Positions 33,867-41,160 of a stretch of 46,572 nt of DNA are shown here, piece after piece; within the stretch, counting starts at the first letter, position 1; every line of letters begins with the position of its first letter. Under the pieces are notes generated by a model. That model had not been told where the DNA came from, searched no databases, and saw only the letters and a list, made by a program, of their open reading frames with translations. The stretch is taken from NCBI RefSeq assembly GCF_900108105.1, contig NZ_FNUR01000017.1, forward strand, positions 33,102-79,673, read 5' to 3'. Made by a program: the position numbers and the translations under genes. The stretch is from Butyrivibrio sp. Su6 (lineage in GTDB: Bacteria; Bacillota; Clostridia; Lachnospirales; Lachnospiraceae).

Positions 33867-36467
33867 TTACTGTAGCAAGCTAAGCACTCCCTGGTTAGTT
33901 TGGTTTGCCTGAGCCATCATAGATACACCCGCTTGTTCAAGTATATTCTTCAAAGAAAGCTGGACCATTTCTTTAGCCATATCAGTATCTCTGATTATTG
34001 ATTCAGATGCCTGTGTATTTTCTGCCGTATTAGTCACGTTCTTATATGTATGTTCAAGACGATTCTGCTGAGCACCTATATTGGATCTGAGTGATGATAC
34101 TATTTCTGTCGCCCTTGAAGCCGCTTCTATTGCTTCGCCAGCTCCTTCTTCAGTTGTTACATCCAACCCAGTCATACCCAGTGTATCTGCATCCATAGTT
34201 CCTATGGTAATAAACATACCATCACCTACCTCAGCTCCCGATTGGATCCAAAGATTCAGGTTTTCAGACTCGATTTCTTGCTTATTTTCTGGATCTGATG
34301 GATCTTCAGGTGGATCTTCTGGATCGGGAACTATAGGTATCTTTACCTCAATTGTTTCTGTTATTACATCATGTTTCATGAAGATTGGTATATTCTCTAT
34401 TTTGTCTATAACGCAACTATTATTTGCACTTGACTGTGCAGCTATAGTCTTGTTTATCGACTGACATGTTTTGTACACTGGTTTCACTATATCTTTATCA
34501 TAAAACGTGTATGTGAATACTGCTGTATCACCAACAATTCCAACCTTCGAGCCACTCAATGAATCAACAAATTCCTGGAAGCTATAAGGTGTTCCCGCTT
34601 TAACATCCTCTCTTGTATCATGTAATTGCAGTCTTAAATAGGACCCTCCCTGAGTTTTAAACTCTAATTCTATACCTTCTCCGTTGAAATTTGGATCTTT
34701 TCTGATGGTATCAAAGTATTCATGCAATGCATTCATTGATTCATCAGTTATAGTAAATCCATTACTAGCATTGTATAAATAACCCATTTTATTATTTGAA
34801 TTGAGTATATTGGCTCTAAAATTCATATCATGAGTTGACGCTGGAACATTAACAAATTGAGCAAATGGTAACCACCTTGCGTCCGAATCTTCTGGCGCAA
34901 AGACTATAGGAGGATTATCCAAAGATGCATCGGTAGGGTTTTCAAAATACAACACTCTACTTAATTCAGAATTAGAGCTCCCGCTTTTAAAACTAATCTG
35001 AGAGAAATTACCGGTTAAATCAAAAATAATTTGCTCGTTATCTATGGTCTCTGCATATTCAGCCTTGGTAAAACCTTGTGTTATGTTAAGCTCAAATTCT
35101 ATACCGTTAGAAGCATATGTAAGTTTTTTGGATGCGGAATCCAATCCCATATCTTCCCAGGATTTTTTTTCTGTTTTGTAAGCCGGCGTGTTACCATCTC
35201 CAAACTGTAACCATACTCCATCTTCATCTGCTCTTACGAACATTTTATTCCCAACATTTCCCATCTTGTTCACATCATAAGGTGTAAATGTACTTTTAAA
35301 TGCCACCTTATTAATTGGTGTACCATAATTCACATTACGGCTTGTACTGGTAATTATCTGCGTTGGAATCGTGTTTATTATTTCTGAAAAATCAGCGGTA
35401 TTTTTTGAGCCAATTGTCAGATTGTAAGTAACATCATCATAAGTAAGAGAATATGATTCATTTTGTAGGTTATTTTTATCCAAAGAATTACCATTTTTAT
35501 CGCGAAAATTGTCCCAGGTAATAATTTGTCCATCTATTACAAGTCCGTTGTCTTGTGCACTAATTCGTATTTGCCTACTGGTTGCTCCTTCCTTTTCCTG
35601 CATGAATGCCGACATCGAATAGTACAATCCTGAATTAAGAGGCACTATTTTTGTAGACCAACGTAAACCATCAATAGCACTTGCTACTTCGGAAGCTTCT
35701 AATTTTTGATCTATGTCAAAATTAATATTCATTCCTCCAAAGCTAAAAGAATAGCTTCCAGTTTTAACATCTGATAGATCGATTGAATTTCCATATATAT
35801 CTTTAACCGAATCCCAACCAATGCTATCTGATCCTATCCTTATACCGGATTCATTGGCTGAAACAGTGTATGTACGATTCTCTTTAACTTCAGGAATTCC
35901 AGTAATGGTTATATTCAACTGCTTCGGTGTATATATATCTTTTTCTACTGTCTCATATTCTATTCTGTATTGAGGCTCTATTGATGGACTAGGCGCAGTA
36001 CCTGTCCCAGTGGAGGCTTGTCCTGAATTTTCTATACTTTTTATATCCAAGTTGCCTCTAAATAGCTTTCTTTCATTAAATGTAGTTGTATCTGAAATTC
36101 TATTGATTTCAGACATTATTTGGTTCACTTCCTGTTGGATAGCCTCCCGATCCTCTGTCGAATTTGTTCCATTAGCCGCCTGTATAGATAGTTCTGTCAC
36201 TCTATGAAGCATGTCATGGACTTCGTTTAAGGCACCGTCAGCTACCTTTAGGAGGGATATTCCATCTTGTGTATTTAGTGCACCTTGATTAAGTCCTCTG
36301 ATCTGCCTTCTCATCTTTTCAGAAATTGCAAGACCAGCTGCATCATCAGCAGCTCTGTTTATCCTATAGCCAGATGATAGTTTTTCTGATGATTTAGCTT
36401 TGGAGTTTGTTGTTATATTAAATTGTCTCTGGGCGTTCATTGCCGACAAATAATGACTAATTACCAT
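33867..36467 (-). CDS. Giant flagellin with a ~600-residue central insertion
   Basis: 866 residues against 270-500 in most flagellins. Residues 1-140 are a canonical D0/D1 N-terminus: SSGYRINRAADDAAGLAISEKMRRQIRGLNQ and MLHRVTELSIQAANGTN, which includes the Arg of the TLR5 contact site. Residues ~737-866 are the C-terminal D1/D0, ending ANQTNQGVLSLLQ. Between them lie three diverged copies of a ~70-residue module (199-269, 298-367, 408-479; pattern I-SA-x-GI-I, then I-WD, D-NG-S-D, YS). More unique sequence follows, then a Pro/Glu/Asp hinge (714-732). The insert should project from the filament surface. No HExxH, so not a flagellinolysin. A sigma-28-type promoter precedes the gene. Ribosome binding site is weak (TTAGGTG). 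It is cargo of the island. Confidence 0.93.
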   Translation of the reverse strand: MVISHYLSAMNAQRQFNITTNSKAKSSEKLSSGYRINRAADDAAGLAISEKMRRQIRGLNQGALNTQDGISLLKVADGALNEVHDMLHRVTELSIQAANGTNSTEDREAIQQEVNQIMSEINRISDTTTFNERKLFRGNLDIKSIENSGQASTGTGTAPSPSIEPQYRIEYETVEKDIYTPKQLNITITGIPEVKENRTYTVSANESGIRIGSDSIGWDSVKDIYGNSIDLSDVKTGSYSFSFGGMNINFDIDQKLEASEVASAIDGLRWSTKIVPLNSGLYYSMSAFMQEKEGATSRQIRISAQDNGLVIDGQIITWDNFRDKNGNSLDKNNLQNESYSLTYDDVTYNLTIGSKNTADFSEIINTIPTQIITSTSRNVNYGTPINKVAFKSTFTPYDVNKMGNVGNKMFVRADEDGVWLQFGDGNTPAYKTEKKSWEDMGLDSASKKLTYASNGIEFELNITQGFTKAEYAETIDNEQIIFDLTGNFSQISFKSGSSNSELSRVLYFENPTDASLDNPPIVFAPEDSDARWLPFAQFVNVPASTHDMNFRANILNSNNKMGYLYNASNGFTITDESMNALHEYFDTIRKDPNFNGEGIELEFKTQGGSYLRLQLHDTREDVKAGTPYSFQEFVDSLSGSKVGIVGDTAVFTYTFYDKDIVKPVYKTCQSINKTIAAQSSANNSCVIDKIENIPIFMKHDVITETIEVKIPIVPDPEDPPEDPSDPENKQEIESENLNLWIQSGAEVGDGMFITIGTMDADTLGMTGLDVTTEEGAGEAIEAASRATEIVSSLRSNIGAQQNRLEHTYKNVTNTAENTQASESIIRDTDMAKEMVQLSLKNILEQAGVSMMAQANQTNQGVLSLLQ

Positions 36468-36510
36468 TTAGACACCTAATTGCAATATAATGCTACACTT
36501 TGTACTAGTA

Positions 36511-36536
36511 ATATCGGCACAACGATACATTTTAAT
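36511..36536 (-). promoter_or_regulatory. Sigma-28 (SigD/FliA)-type promoter of the flagellin gene
   Basis: On the minus strand GCCGATAT (36518-36511) is a near-perfect -10 box of flagellar sigma factors. ATTAAA (36536-36531) precedes it by about 13 bases, a little short of the usual spacing. It lies 44 bases before the flagellin ATG. Confidence 0.65.
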
Positions 36537-36621
36537 AACATTTATATTCTCATTCTGCTACGTATTGTAGAAATTTAATTTCAAAGTCTTCCTATACTGA
36601 GTCTAAAAGGACGGTATAGAT

Positions 36622-37053
36622 ATGAGGGATTCATTATTATCAAAACGACTAAGAGAGTTACGAAAGGTTTACAATTATACCCAAGACGATGTAGCAGAAG
36701 TTCTTCAGACTTCAAGACAGACATATTCTCACTATGAAACAGGTTTGCGAAAGCCATCTACAGAATCTCTATATAAACTTGCAGGATTATACGAAATTTC
36801 TGTAGAAGATCTTTTAAAACTATCTATTGAACTAGATGAGAATGTTTATTTTGATGCACCCAGACCATCTCAGGAAAGCGAAGATCTTTCTGCGTACCTT
36901 GAATACTTTAATGATCCTAAGAATCAGAAGAAGTACCATTATCACACTAATCTTGAAAAAGAGATTTTGTACTATTTCCAGAAACTATCTGATTTAGATA
37001 AAAAGGAAATTATAGAATTTACAAAGATCAAGGCGAAGAAATTGAGAGACTAA
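36622..37053 (+). CDS. XRE family transcriptional regulator
   Basis: 143 residues. N-terminal Cro/CI helix-turn-helix: LLSKRLRELRKVYNYTQDDVAEVLQTSRQTYSHYETGLRKPSTESLYKLAGLYEISVEDLL. The C-terminal part (about 80-143) is helical and charged, ending KKEIIEFTKIKAKKLRD, perhaps for dimer formation. ATG 36622 has AAGGACGG before it. It is divergent from the flagellin gene, with 154 bases between them, and could control either that gene or the toxin-antitoxin pair 60 bases downstream. Confidence 0.92.
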   Translation: MRDSLLSKRLRELRKVYNYTQDDVAEVLQTSRQTYSHYETGLRKPSTESLYKLAGLYEISVEDLLKLSIELDENVYFDAPRPSQESEDLSAYLEYFNDPKNQKKYHYHTNLEKEILYYFQKLSDLDKKEIIEFTKIKAKKLRD

Positions 37054-37112
37054 CATTGATTGAAGCAACACGACCTTTATGGTATATTTTAATCAAGAAG
37101 GAGGTTTTTGTT

Positions 37113-37310
37113 ATGGCATACGCAGAACTGATAGAAGAAGCCAAAAAGCTTTCTGAAGATAATATTCCTGAAGTGATTGATTTTATAAGATTTCTTAATT
37201 CTAAACAGGATAATAAAAAAGAGCGTCAATCTAATCTGCTTAGTGGAAAATTAAAATATATGGCAGATGATTTTGATGAGACACCAGATTGCTTTAAGGA
37301 GTACATGTAA
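37113..37310 (+). CDS. vapB: Antitoxin of a VapBC-type pair (DUF2281-like)
   Basis: 65 residues from the ATG at 37113, which follows AGAAGGAGG; the longer frame from 37056 has no site. MAYAELIEEAKKLSEDNIPEVIDFIRFLNSKQ is the N-terminus of DUF2281-type antitoxins, which form the DNA-binding and dimer part. The acidic C-terminus (KYMADDFDETPDCFKEYM) would wrap the toxin. Stop and toxin start overlap (TAATG), the usual coupling. Confidence 0.85.
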   Translation: MAYAELIEEAKKLSEDNIPEVIDFIRFLNSKQDNKKERQSNLLSGKLKYMADDFDETPDCFKEYM

Positions 37311-37690
37311 TGACACTAATAGACACACATACCCTTATCTGGTTCATGTTTGATGATACACAATTGTCAGACAAGGCATTAAGCACCATCAAAACAGAAG
37401 ATAAGGTTTACGTAAGTATTGCTTCTTTATGGGAGATAGCTATTAAGCAATCCATTGGCAAACTGGATATTGAAGTTACTTCTGTTGAACTTGCTGATAA
37501 ATGCTCTGAAGCCGGAATAGATATCTTATCAATTACTCCCAAGCAATTAGATTATATATCTAAGCTGCCAAGCATTCATAATGATCCGTTTGATAGACTT
37601 ATTATTTCACAGGCAATTACAGAAGGTTTGTCCATTGTAACCAAAGATGAAAAGATTGCCAAATATGATGGTGTTAATGTGATATGGTAA
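37310..37690 (+). CDS. vapC: PIN-domain toxin, VapC type
   Basis: 126 residues, a single PIN domain. The acidic residues of the nuclease site are present: D5 (LIDTHTLIW), E42 (SLWEIAIK), D95 (HNDPFDRLI) and D113 (VTKDEKI). Of the PIN subgroup in which DUF2281-like antitoxins are the partner. Likely an RNase active on tRNA or rRNA when the antitoxin is lost. Within the island it may stabilise the element. Confidence 0.92.
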   Translation: MTLIDTHTLIWFMFDDTQLSDKALSTIKTEDKVYVSIASLWEIAIKQSIGKLDIEVTSVELADKCSEAGIDILSITPKQLDYISKLPSIHNDPFDRLIISQAITEGLSIVTKDEKIAKYDGVNVIW

Positions 37691-37804
37691 TTAAATCCGC
37701 TTAAGGTATTACCATAAAATAGCATTGGTTAAGAAGTGGTTAAATTCAAACCAAGGAAGATGCTCGATTCTCCTTTCTTTCAGTATTTGAAGGGATCAGG
37801 TCTT

Positions 37805-37828
37805 CGGGTTCGAATCCTGCTTCCCCTG
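37805..37828 (+). repeat. Attachment-site direct repeat, right copy
   Basis: Identical over 24 bases to the 3' end of tRNA-Trp (32300-32323). The sequence left of it does not fold as a tRNA, so this is a fragment left by integration, not a second gene. Confidence 0.88.
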
Positions 37829-37841
37829 CTCATCAATGAAA

Positions 37842-37872
37842 GCTTGAAAACTACTTGTTTTCAGGCTTTTTT
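37842..37872 (+). terminator. Terminator following the right attachment repeat (presumed original tRNA-Trp terminator)
   Basis: GCTTGAAAAC (37842-37851) / GTTTTCAGGC (37857-37866) with one G-T pair, then six T. It sits 14 bases beyond the repeat, where a terminator of an undisturbed tRNA-Trp would be. Confidence 0.8.
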
Positions 37873-37910
37873 GTTGTTTTCATGTCTGAAAATCGCATTT
37901 ATATAACTGT

Positions 37911-37942
37911 AAAAAACAGCCAGGAACTTTAGTTCCCGGCTG
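37911..37942 (-). terminator. Terminator overlapping the end of the amylase gene
   Basis: CAGCC-A-GGAAC / GTTCC-C-GGCTG (37917-37927 with 37932-37942) with one mismatch, followed on the minus strand by TTTTTT. The amylase stop codon (37929-37931) is in the loop and the last codons form one arm. Confidence 0.85.
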
Positions 37943-39536
37943 CTAAAACTGCTATTCCATAGGCAGGTATTACCACTTTCCCACCATTATATTCGCATTT
38001 TTCTTCTGAAGTGCAAAGGCTATACACAATATTCCCATAATCTTTCGACATATCATCTGTGGAAATATCCACTTCTTTTGACTCATCTGAAGTATTTATC
38101 AATATAAGAAGTCTCTCCACATCTGTCTCATAGGTGCTTTCCTCTTTTTTCTCCCTGACAAAGGCTGAAATATCACCGTCTGAAAGAGAGTCCACAACTA
38201 CAGTTTTCCCTCTTGCGATCACAGGGAACATATTTCTGAGTTTTATAGCTGCCTTGTAATAGTTAAAAATTGAGTACTCATCTGCCGCCTGCTCATCAAG
38301 AGCCGGATACTTCATGTCAAACTTATCCATGTCGGCAGGGCCATTGCACATGCCTGTCAGGTCAGTAGAACTCCACTGCATCGGAGCTCTTTTATTCTCA
38401 TCCTTGCCTGAGCCCTTCATGCCAAGCTCCTCACCGTAGTAAATAAACGCATTTCCGGTCATAAGAAGGTTAAGTGCTCCGGCAAGCTTCACCTTGTCCT
38501 GACTGCCTTTTCCGGTAAAATACCCGGCAGATCTGGCCATATCATGATTGGTATAAAAAGGCGCATCGATAGCAGTGTCGCTAATTTCAGCCAGCTGACT
38601 TTCTATCTTTTCAAGAGCTTTACCGTAATTAGCTGCAGCGCTCGTTCCTCTTGCCACGCCTGCAATAGTGCCCTCACTTCCCGCAAAGTCAAAGTCAAAA
38701 AAGCTGTCAACACCGCTCTTATAATACTTTAAGTAAGTGCTCGAATTGGTCCAGCACTCACCGACAATGTAAGCATCTTCTTTTTGTGATTTAACCGTGT
38801 CATTAAGCCATGTCAAAAACTCAATATTCCTGGAATCATCACCTGTATAATAGTAAGACACCGCATCCAGCCTGAATCCGTCAACTCCATGATCTATCCA
38901 GAACTGCGTAATATCTTTTATCTCATCCCTGACAGCCTCATTATCAAGATTAAGATCCGGCATTCCTGACCAGAATCTTGCCTCATAATACAGATCTGAT
39001 CCGGCAAGCGCCTCGTAGCCATCCTGAGGTTCAGTAGAAAAATTGTAGTACTCATCGTAAGGAGCTTCTGATGAAGCCTTAAACCACGGATGTTCTACAG
39101 ATGTATGATTGAGCACCAGGTCAAGAATGACATTTATACCTCTTTTATGACATTCATCCACAAGCTCATCGAAATCCTCAATTGTTCCGTACTGCGGGTC
39201 GATATCCTTATAATCAGTTACATCATATTTGTGATATGTCGGAGACGGTGAAACAGGCATCAGCCATATTTCATTGCAGCCAAGATCAGTATCTGTAGAA
39301 TCATCACCATCATTTATGTAGTCGAGCTTCTTTGTCACTCCCTTGAGATCCCCTATTCCATCCCCATCACTGTCGTAAAAAGAATAAACAAAAATCTCAT
39401 AGGTCGTTCTATACTTGTCATCAATAACATTCAGCTCTGAAGCCATTTTTTCGTTAACTGCTTTTCCACATCCGGGTAAAAGAAGCGCCGCAGCAAGAAC
39501 AGAAGCAGTAACTTTATACCAACAATTCTTTTTCAT
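37929..39536 (-). CDS. Alpha-amylase-type GH13 lipoprotein
   Basis: 535 residues. Lipoprotein signal with lipobox LLPG-C23, so anchored on the outer face of the membrane. Then a (beta/alpha)8 GH13 domain: calcium-site-like DSDGDGIGDL (55-64), LDLVLNHTS, nucleophile D224 in GFRLDAV, acid/base E260 in VGECW, and NHD (330-332) in TNHDMARSAG. A C-terminal beta domain ends near residue 535. The GIGDLKGVTKKLDYI and long loop before MPDLNLDN look like maltodextrin-active alpha-amylases or alpha-glucosidases. Probably releases malto-oligosaccharides at the cell surface. Alone between two terminator regions. AGGAGATG site before the ATG. Confidence 0.9.
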   Translation of the reverse strand: MKKNCWYKVTASVLAAALLLPGCGKAVNEKMASELNVIDDKYRTTYEIFVYSFYDSDGDGIGDLKGVTKKLDYINDGDDSTDTDLGCNEIWLMPVSPSPTYHKYDVTDYKDIDPQYGTIEDFDELVDECHKRGINVILDLVLNHTSVEHPWFKASSEAPYDEYYNFSTEPQDGYEALAGSDLYYEARFWSGMPDLNLDNEAVRDEIKDITQFWIDHGVDGFRLDAVSYYYTGDDSRNIEFLTWLNDTVKSQKEDAYIVGECWTNSSTYLKYYKSGVDSFFDFDFAGSEGTIAGVARGTSAAANYGKALEKIESQLAEISDTAIDAPFYTNHDMARSAGYFTGKGSQDKVKLAGALNLLMTGNAFIYYGEELGMKGSGKDENKRAPMQWSSTDLTGMCNGPADMDKFDMKYPALDEQAADEYSIFNYYKAAIKLRNMFPVIARGKTVVVDSLSDGDISAFVREKKEESTYETDVERLLILINTSDESKEVDISTDDMSKDYGNIVYSLCTSEEKCEYNGGKVVIPAYGIAVLAAGN

Positions 39537-39682
39537 AATTCTTCATCTCCTAACAAAGCATATGATAGCACATCTTTGAGCATCTTTACCAATTGCAAAT
39601 TCTATCGTATACGCCATTCATAACATCGATAAATCTGCTATAATAGGCAGAGATATTATCATATAGAAAAGAGGACGAATCT

Positions 39683-40204
39683 ATGGCACAGAATCCTATT
39701 GTTACAATCACAATGGAAAACGGTGACGTTATCAAGGCTGAGCTCTATCCTGAGATTGCACCTAACACAGTCAATAACTTCATTTCACTTATCAACAAAA
39801 AATTCTACGACGGACTTATTTTCCACAGAGTTATCCGCGGTTTCATGCTCCAGGGTGGAGATCCCGAAGGAACAGGAATGGGCGGCCCAGGATATGGAAT
39901 CAAGGGTGAGTTCTCATCCAACGGATTCAAGAATGACCTTAAGCACACTGAAGGCGTTCTTTCAATGGCAAGATCAATGATGCCTAACTCAGCAGGCTCA
40001 CAGTTCTTTATCATGCACAAGACTTCTCCACACCTTGACGGAGACTACGCTGCATTCGGTAAAGTTACAGAGGGAATGGACGTTGTAAACAAGATTGCTG
40101 AGACAGACACAGACTGGAACGACAGACCTGTTAATGACCAGGTTATGAAGACAGTTACAGTTGAGACCTTTGGCGTATCTTATCCAGAACCTGAGAAGGC
40201 CTGA
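39683..40204 (+). CDS. ppiB: Peptidyl-prolyl cis-trans isomerase, cyclophilin type
   Basis: 173 residues, a bare cyclophilin domain: VTITMENGDVIKAELYPEIAPNTVNNFISLINKKFYDGLIFHRVIRGFMLQGGDPEGTGMGGPGYGIKGEF, then SMARSMMPNSAGSQFFIMHKTSPHLDGDYAAFGKV. The catalytic Arg (FHRVI), the QGGD and the GSQFFI segments are all present. Speeds proline isomerisation in protein folding; no signal peptide, so cytoplasmic. A -10 box TATAAT lies at 39639-39644. GAGGACG before the ATG. Codon use is biased as in the sugar-binding protein, suggesting high expression. Confidence 0.97.
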   Translation: MAQNPIVTITMENGDVIKAELYPEIAPNTVNNFISLINKKFYDGLIFHRVIRGFMLQGGDPEGTGMGGPGYGIKGEFSSNGFKNDLKHTEGVLSMARSMMPNSAGSQFFIMHKTSPHLDGDYAAFGKVTEGMDVVNKIAETDTDWNDRPVNDQVMKTVTVETFGVSYPEPEKA

Positions 40205-40223
40205 ACCACAACTTGGGTAAAAG

Positions 40224-40264
40224 AAAAAAAAGACCTGAAAGCACTTGGCTTCCAGGTCTTTTTT
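40224..40264. terminator. Bidirectional terminator between ppiB and the alarmone synthetase gene
   Basis: AGACCTG (40231-40237) / CAGGTCT (40253-40259) extended by A-run and T-run on both sides, so it works for both converging genes. Confidence 0.88.
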
Positions 40265-40265
40265 A

Positions 40266-40991
40266 CTATTCTTCTTCGTCAATTTTTTCTCTTATCTGCT
40301 GCATTCTCAGATCCAGCTGATTGATAAGATCTGCACTAAACTTAAGATCGTCTGAAATAACATCCTGATTTTGAATATTCTTTTTATACTTCATCTTGTG
40401 CTCAAGGCTTGCCCAGAAATCCATTGCTATTGTTCTGAACTGAACCTCTACCTTCATATACTCTTTTTCCGTAGTAAGGAAAATAGGCACCTCGATAATG
40501 AGGTGAAGGCTTCTGTAGCCGCTGGCCTTGGGATTCTCAATGTAGTCCTTTCTCTGGATAACAGTGATATCATCCTGCTTGGCCAGGCAATCCGCAAGCA
40601 TATAAATGTCATCTATAAAAGAACATATAACCCTTATTCCGGCTATATCTGAAAGATTTTTGCTTATATTCTCAACGGTAAAATCCACACCCTTACTGCT
40701 CAGCTTGTTATAAATGCTGATAGGTGTCTTTATTCTCATTTTGATCGATTCAAAAGGATTTCTATTATTTATCAATGAAAGCTCTTTATTAAGAACATCC
40801 AGCTTAGTCCTGACTTCTGATAACGCGCAATCATATTTCATCATCAGGATCTGAAAATCCTTAACCTGATCCTTCATCTTAAGCAAATTCTCAATATCTA
40901 TCTGACTGCCCTCTTCAGTATGACTTTTTTCAGATCTTCCCGTAAGCTTAGCAAAATCTATCTTCGAATAGTCTAATCTCTTAACTGCCAT
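40266..40991 (-). CDS. Small alarmone synthetase (GTP pyrophosphokinase, RelQ-like)
   Basis: 241 residues from the ATG at 40991 (MAVKRLDYSK), 8 bases after AAGGAAG; a GTG at 41000 overlaps the site. Single RelA/SpoT synthetase domain: RIKTPISIYNKLSSKG, LSDIAGIRVICSFIDDIYMLADCLAKQDDI, and NPKASGYRSLHLIIEVP, then VEVQFRTIAMDFWASLEHKMKYK. No hydrolase, TGS or ACT domain. Makes (p)ppGpp or pGpp from ATP and GDP/GTP. The first ~55 residues (coiled, LLKMKDQVKDFQILMMKYDCALSEVRTKLDVLNKELS) are helical, as in RelQ tetramers. Stand-alone gene. Confidence 0.94.
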   Translation of the reverse strand: MAVKRLDYSKIDFAKLTGRSEKSHTEEGSQIDIENLLKMKDQVKDFQILMMKYDCALSEVRTKLDVLNKELSLINNRNPFESIKMRIKTPISIYNKLSSKGVDFTVENISKNLSDIAGIRVICSFIDDIYMLADCLAKQDDITVIQRKDYIENPKASGYRSLHLIIEVPIFLTTEKEYMKVEVQFRTIAMDFWASLEHKMKYKKNIQNQDVISDDLKFSADLINQLDLRMQQIREKIDEEE

Positions 40992-41087
40992 AGACTTCAC
41001 TTCCTTTCGCTTAATATCTCATGTACAGTATATCAGTATACCTTAAACGTTCTGTGAACTAAATATTAAATTTTCAATAAACCCAAA

Positions 41088-41120
41088 ATTCCGCGAAAGT
41101 GATAAACACTCTCGCGGAAT
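41088..41120 (-). terminator. Terminator of the BTAD regulator operon
   Basis: 14-bp stem ATTCCGCGAAAGTG (41088-41101) / CACTCTCGCGGAAT (41107-41120) with one mismatch, followed on the minus strand by TTTTGGG. About 40 bases past the stop at 41161. Confidence 0.8.
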
Positions 41121-41160
41121 CCTCATAAAAAACCTGTATCCCACCAATAATTTATAAAGA

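Larger units (their letters stand above)
32324..37828. mobile_element. Genomic island of about 5.5 kb inserted at tRNA-Trp
   Basis: Bounded by 24-bp direct repeats. It holds a nucleotidyltransferase gene, a tRNA-like relic, a hydrophobic protein gene, a giant flagellin gene, an XRE regulator and a VapBC-type pair. Both boundaries are followed by their own terminator (32332-32375 inside; 37842-37872 outside), as expected if the tRNA's original terminator was pushed to the right. No integrase, excisionase or relaxase is seen, so the island is either degraded or moved by an enzyme supplied from elsewhere. Base composition of the genes is AT-richer than the flanking housekeeping genes by eye. Confidence 0.75.

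Noticed and set aside
33867..36467. Flagellinolysin (flagellin with built-in metallopeptidase)
   Set aside because: No HExxH motif is present in the insertion; the only similar string is HEYFD.
37780..37828. Second tRNA gene
   Set aside because: Only the T arm and 3' acceptor strand are present; the sequence to the left does not provide the 5' half.
32324..37828. Phage or integrative conjugative element
   Set aside because: No integrase, structural, relaxase or type IV secretion gene is visible in the interval.
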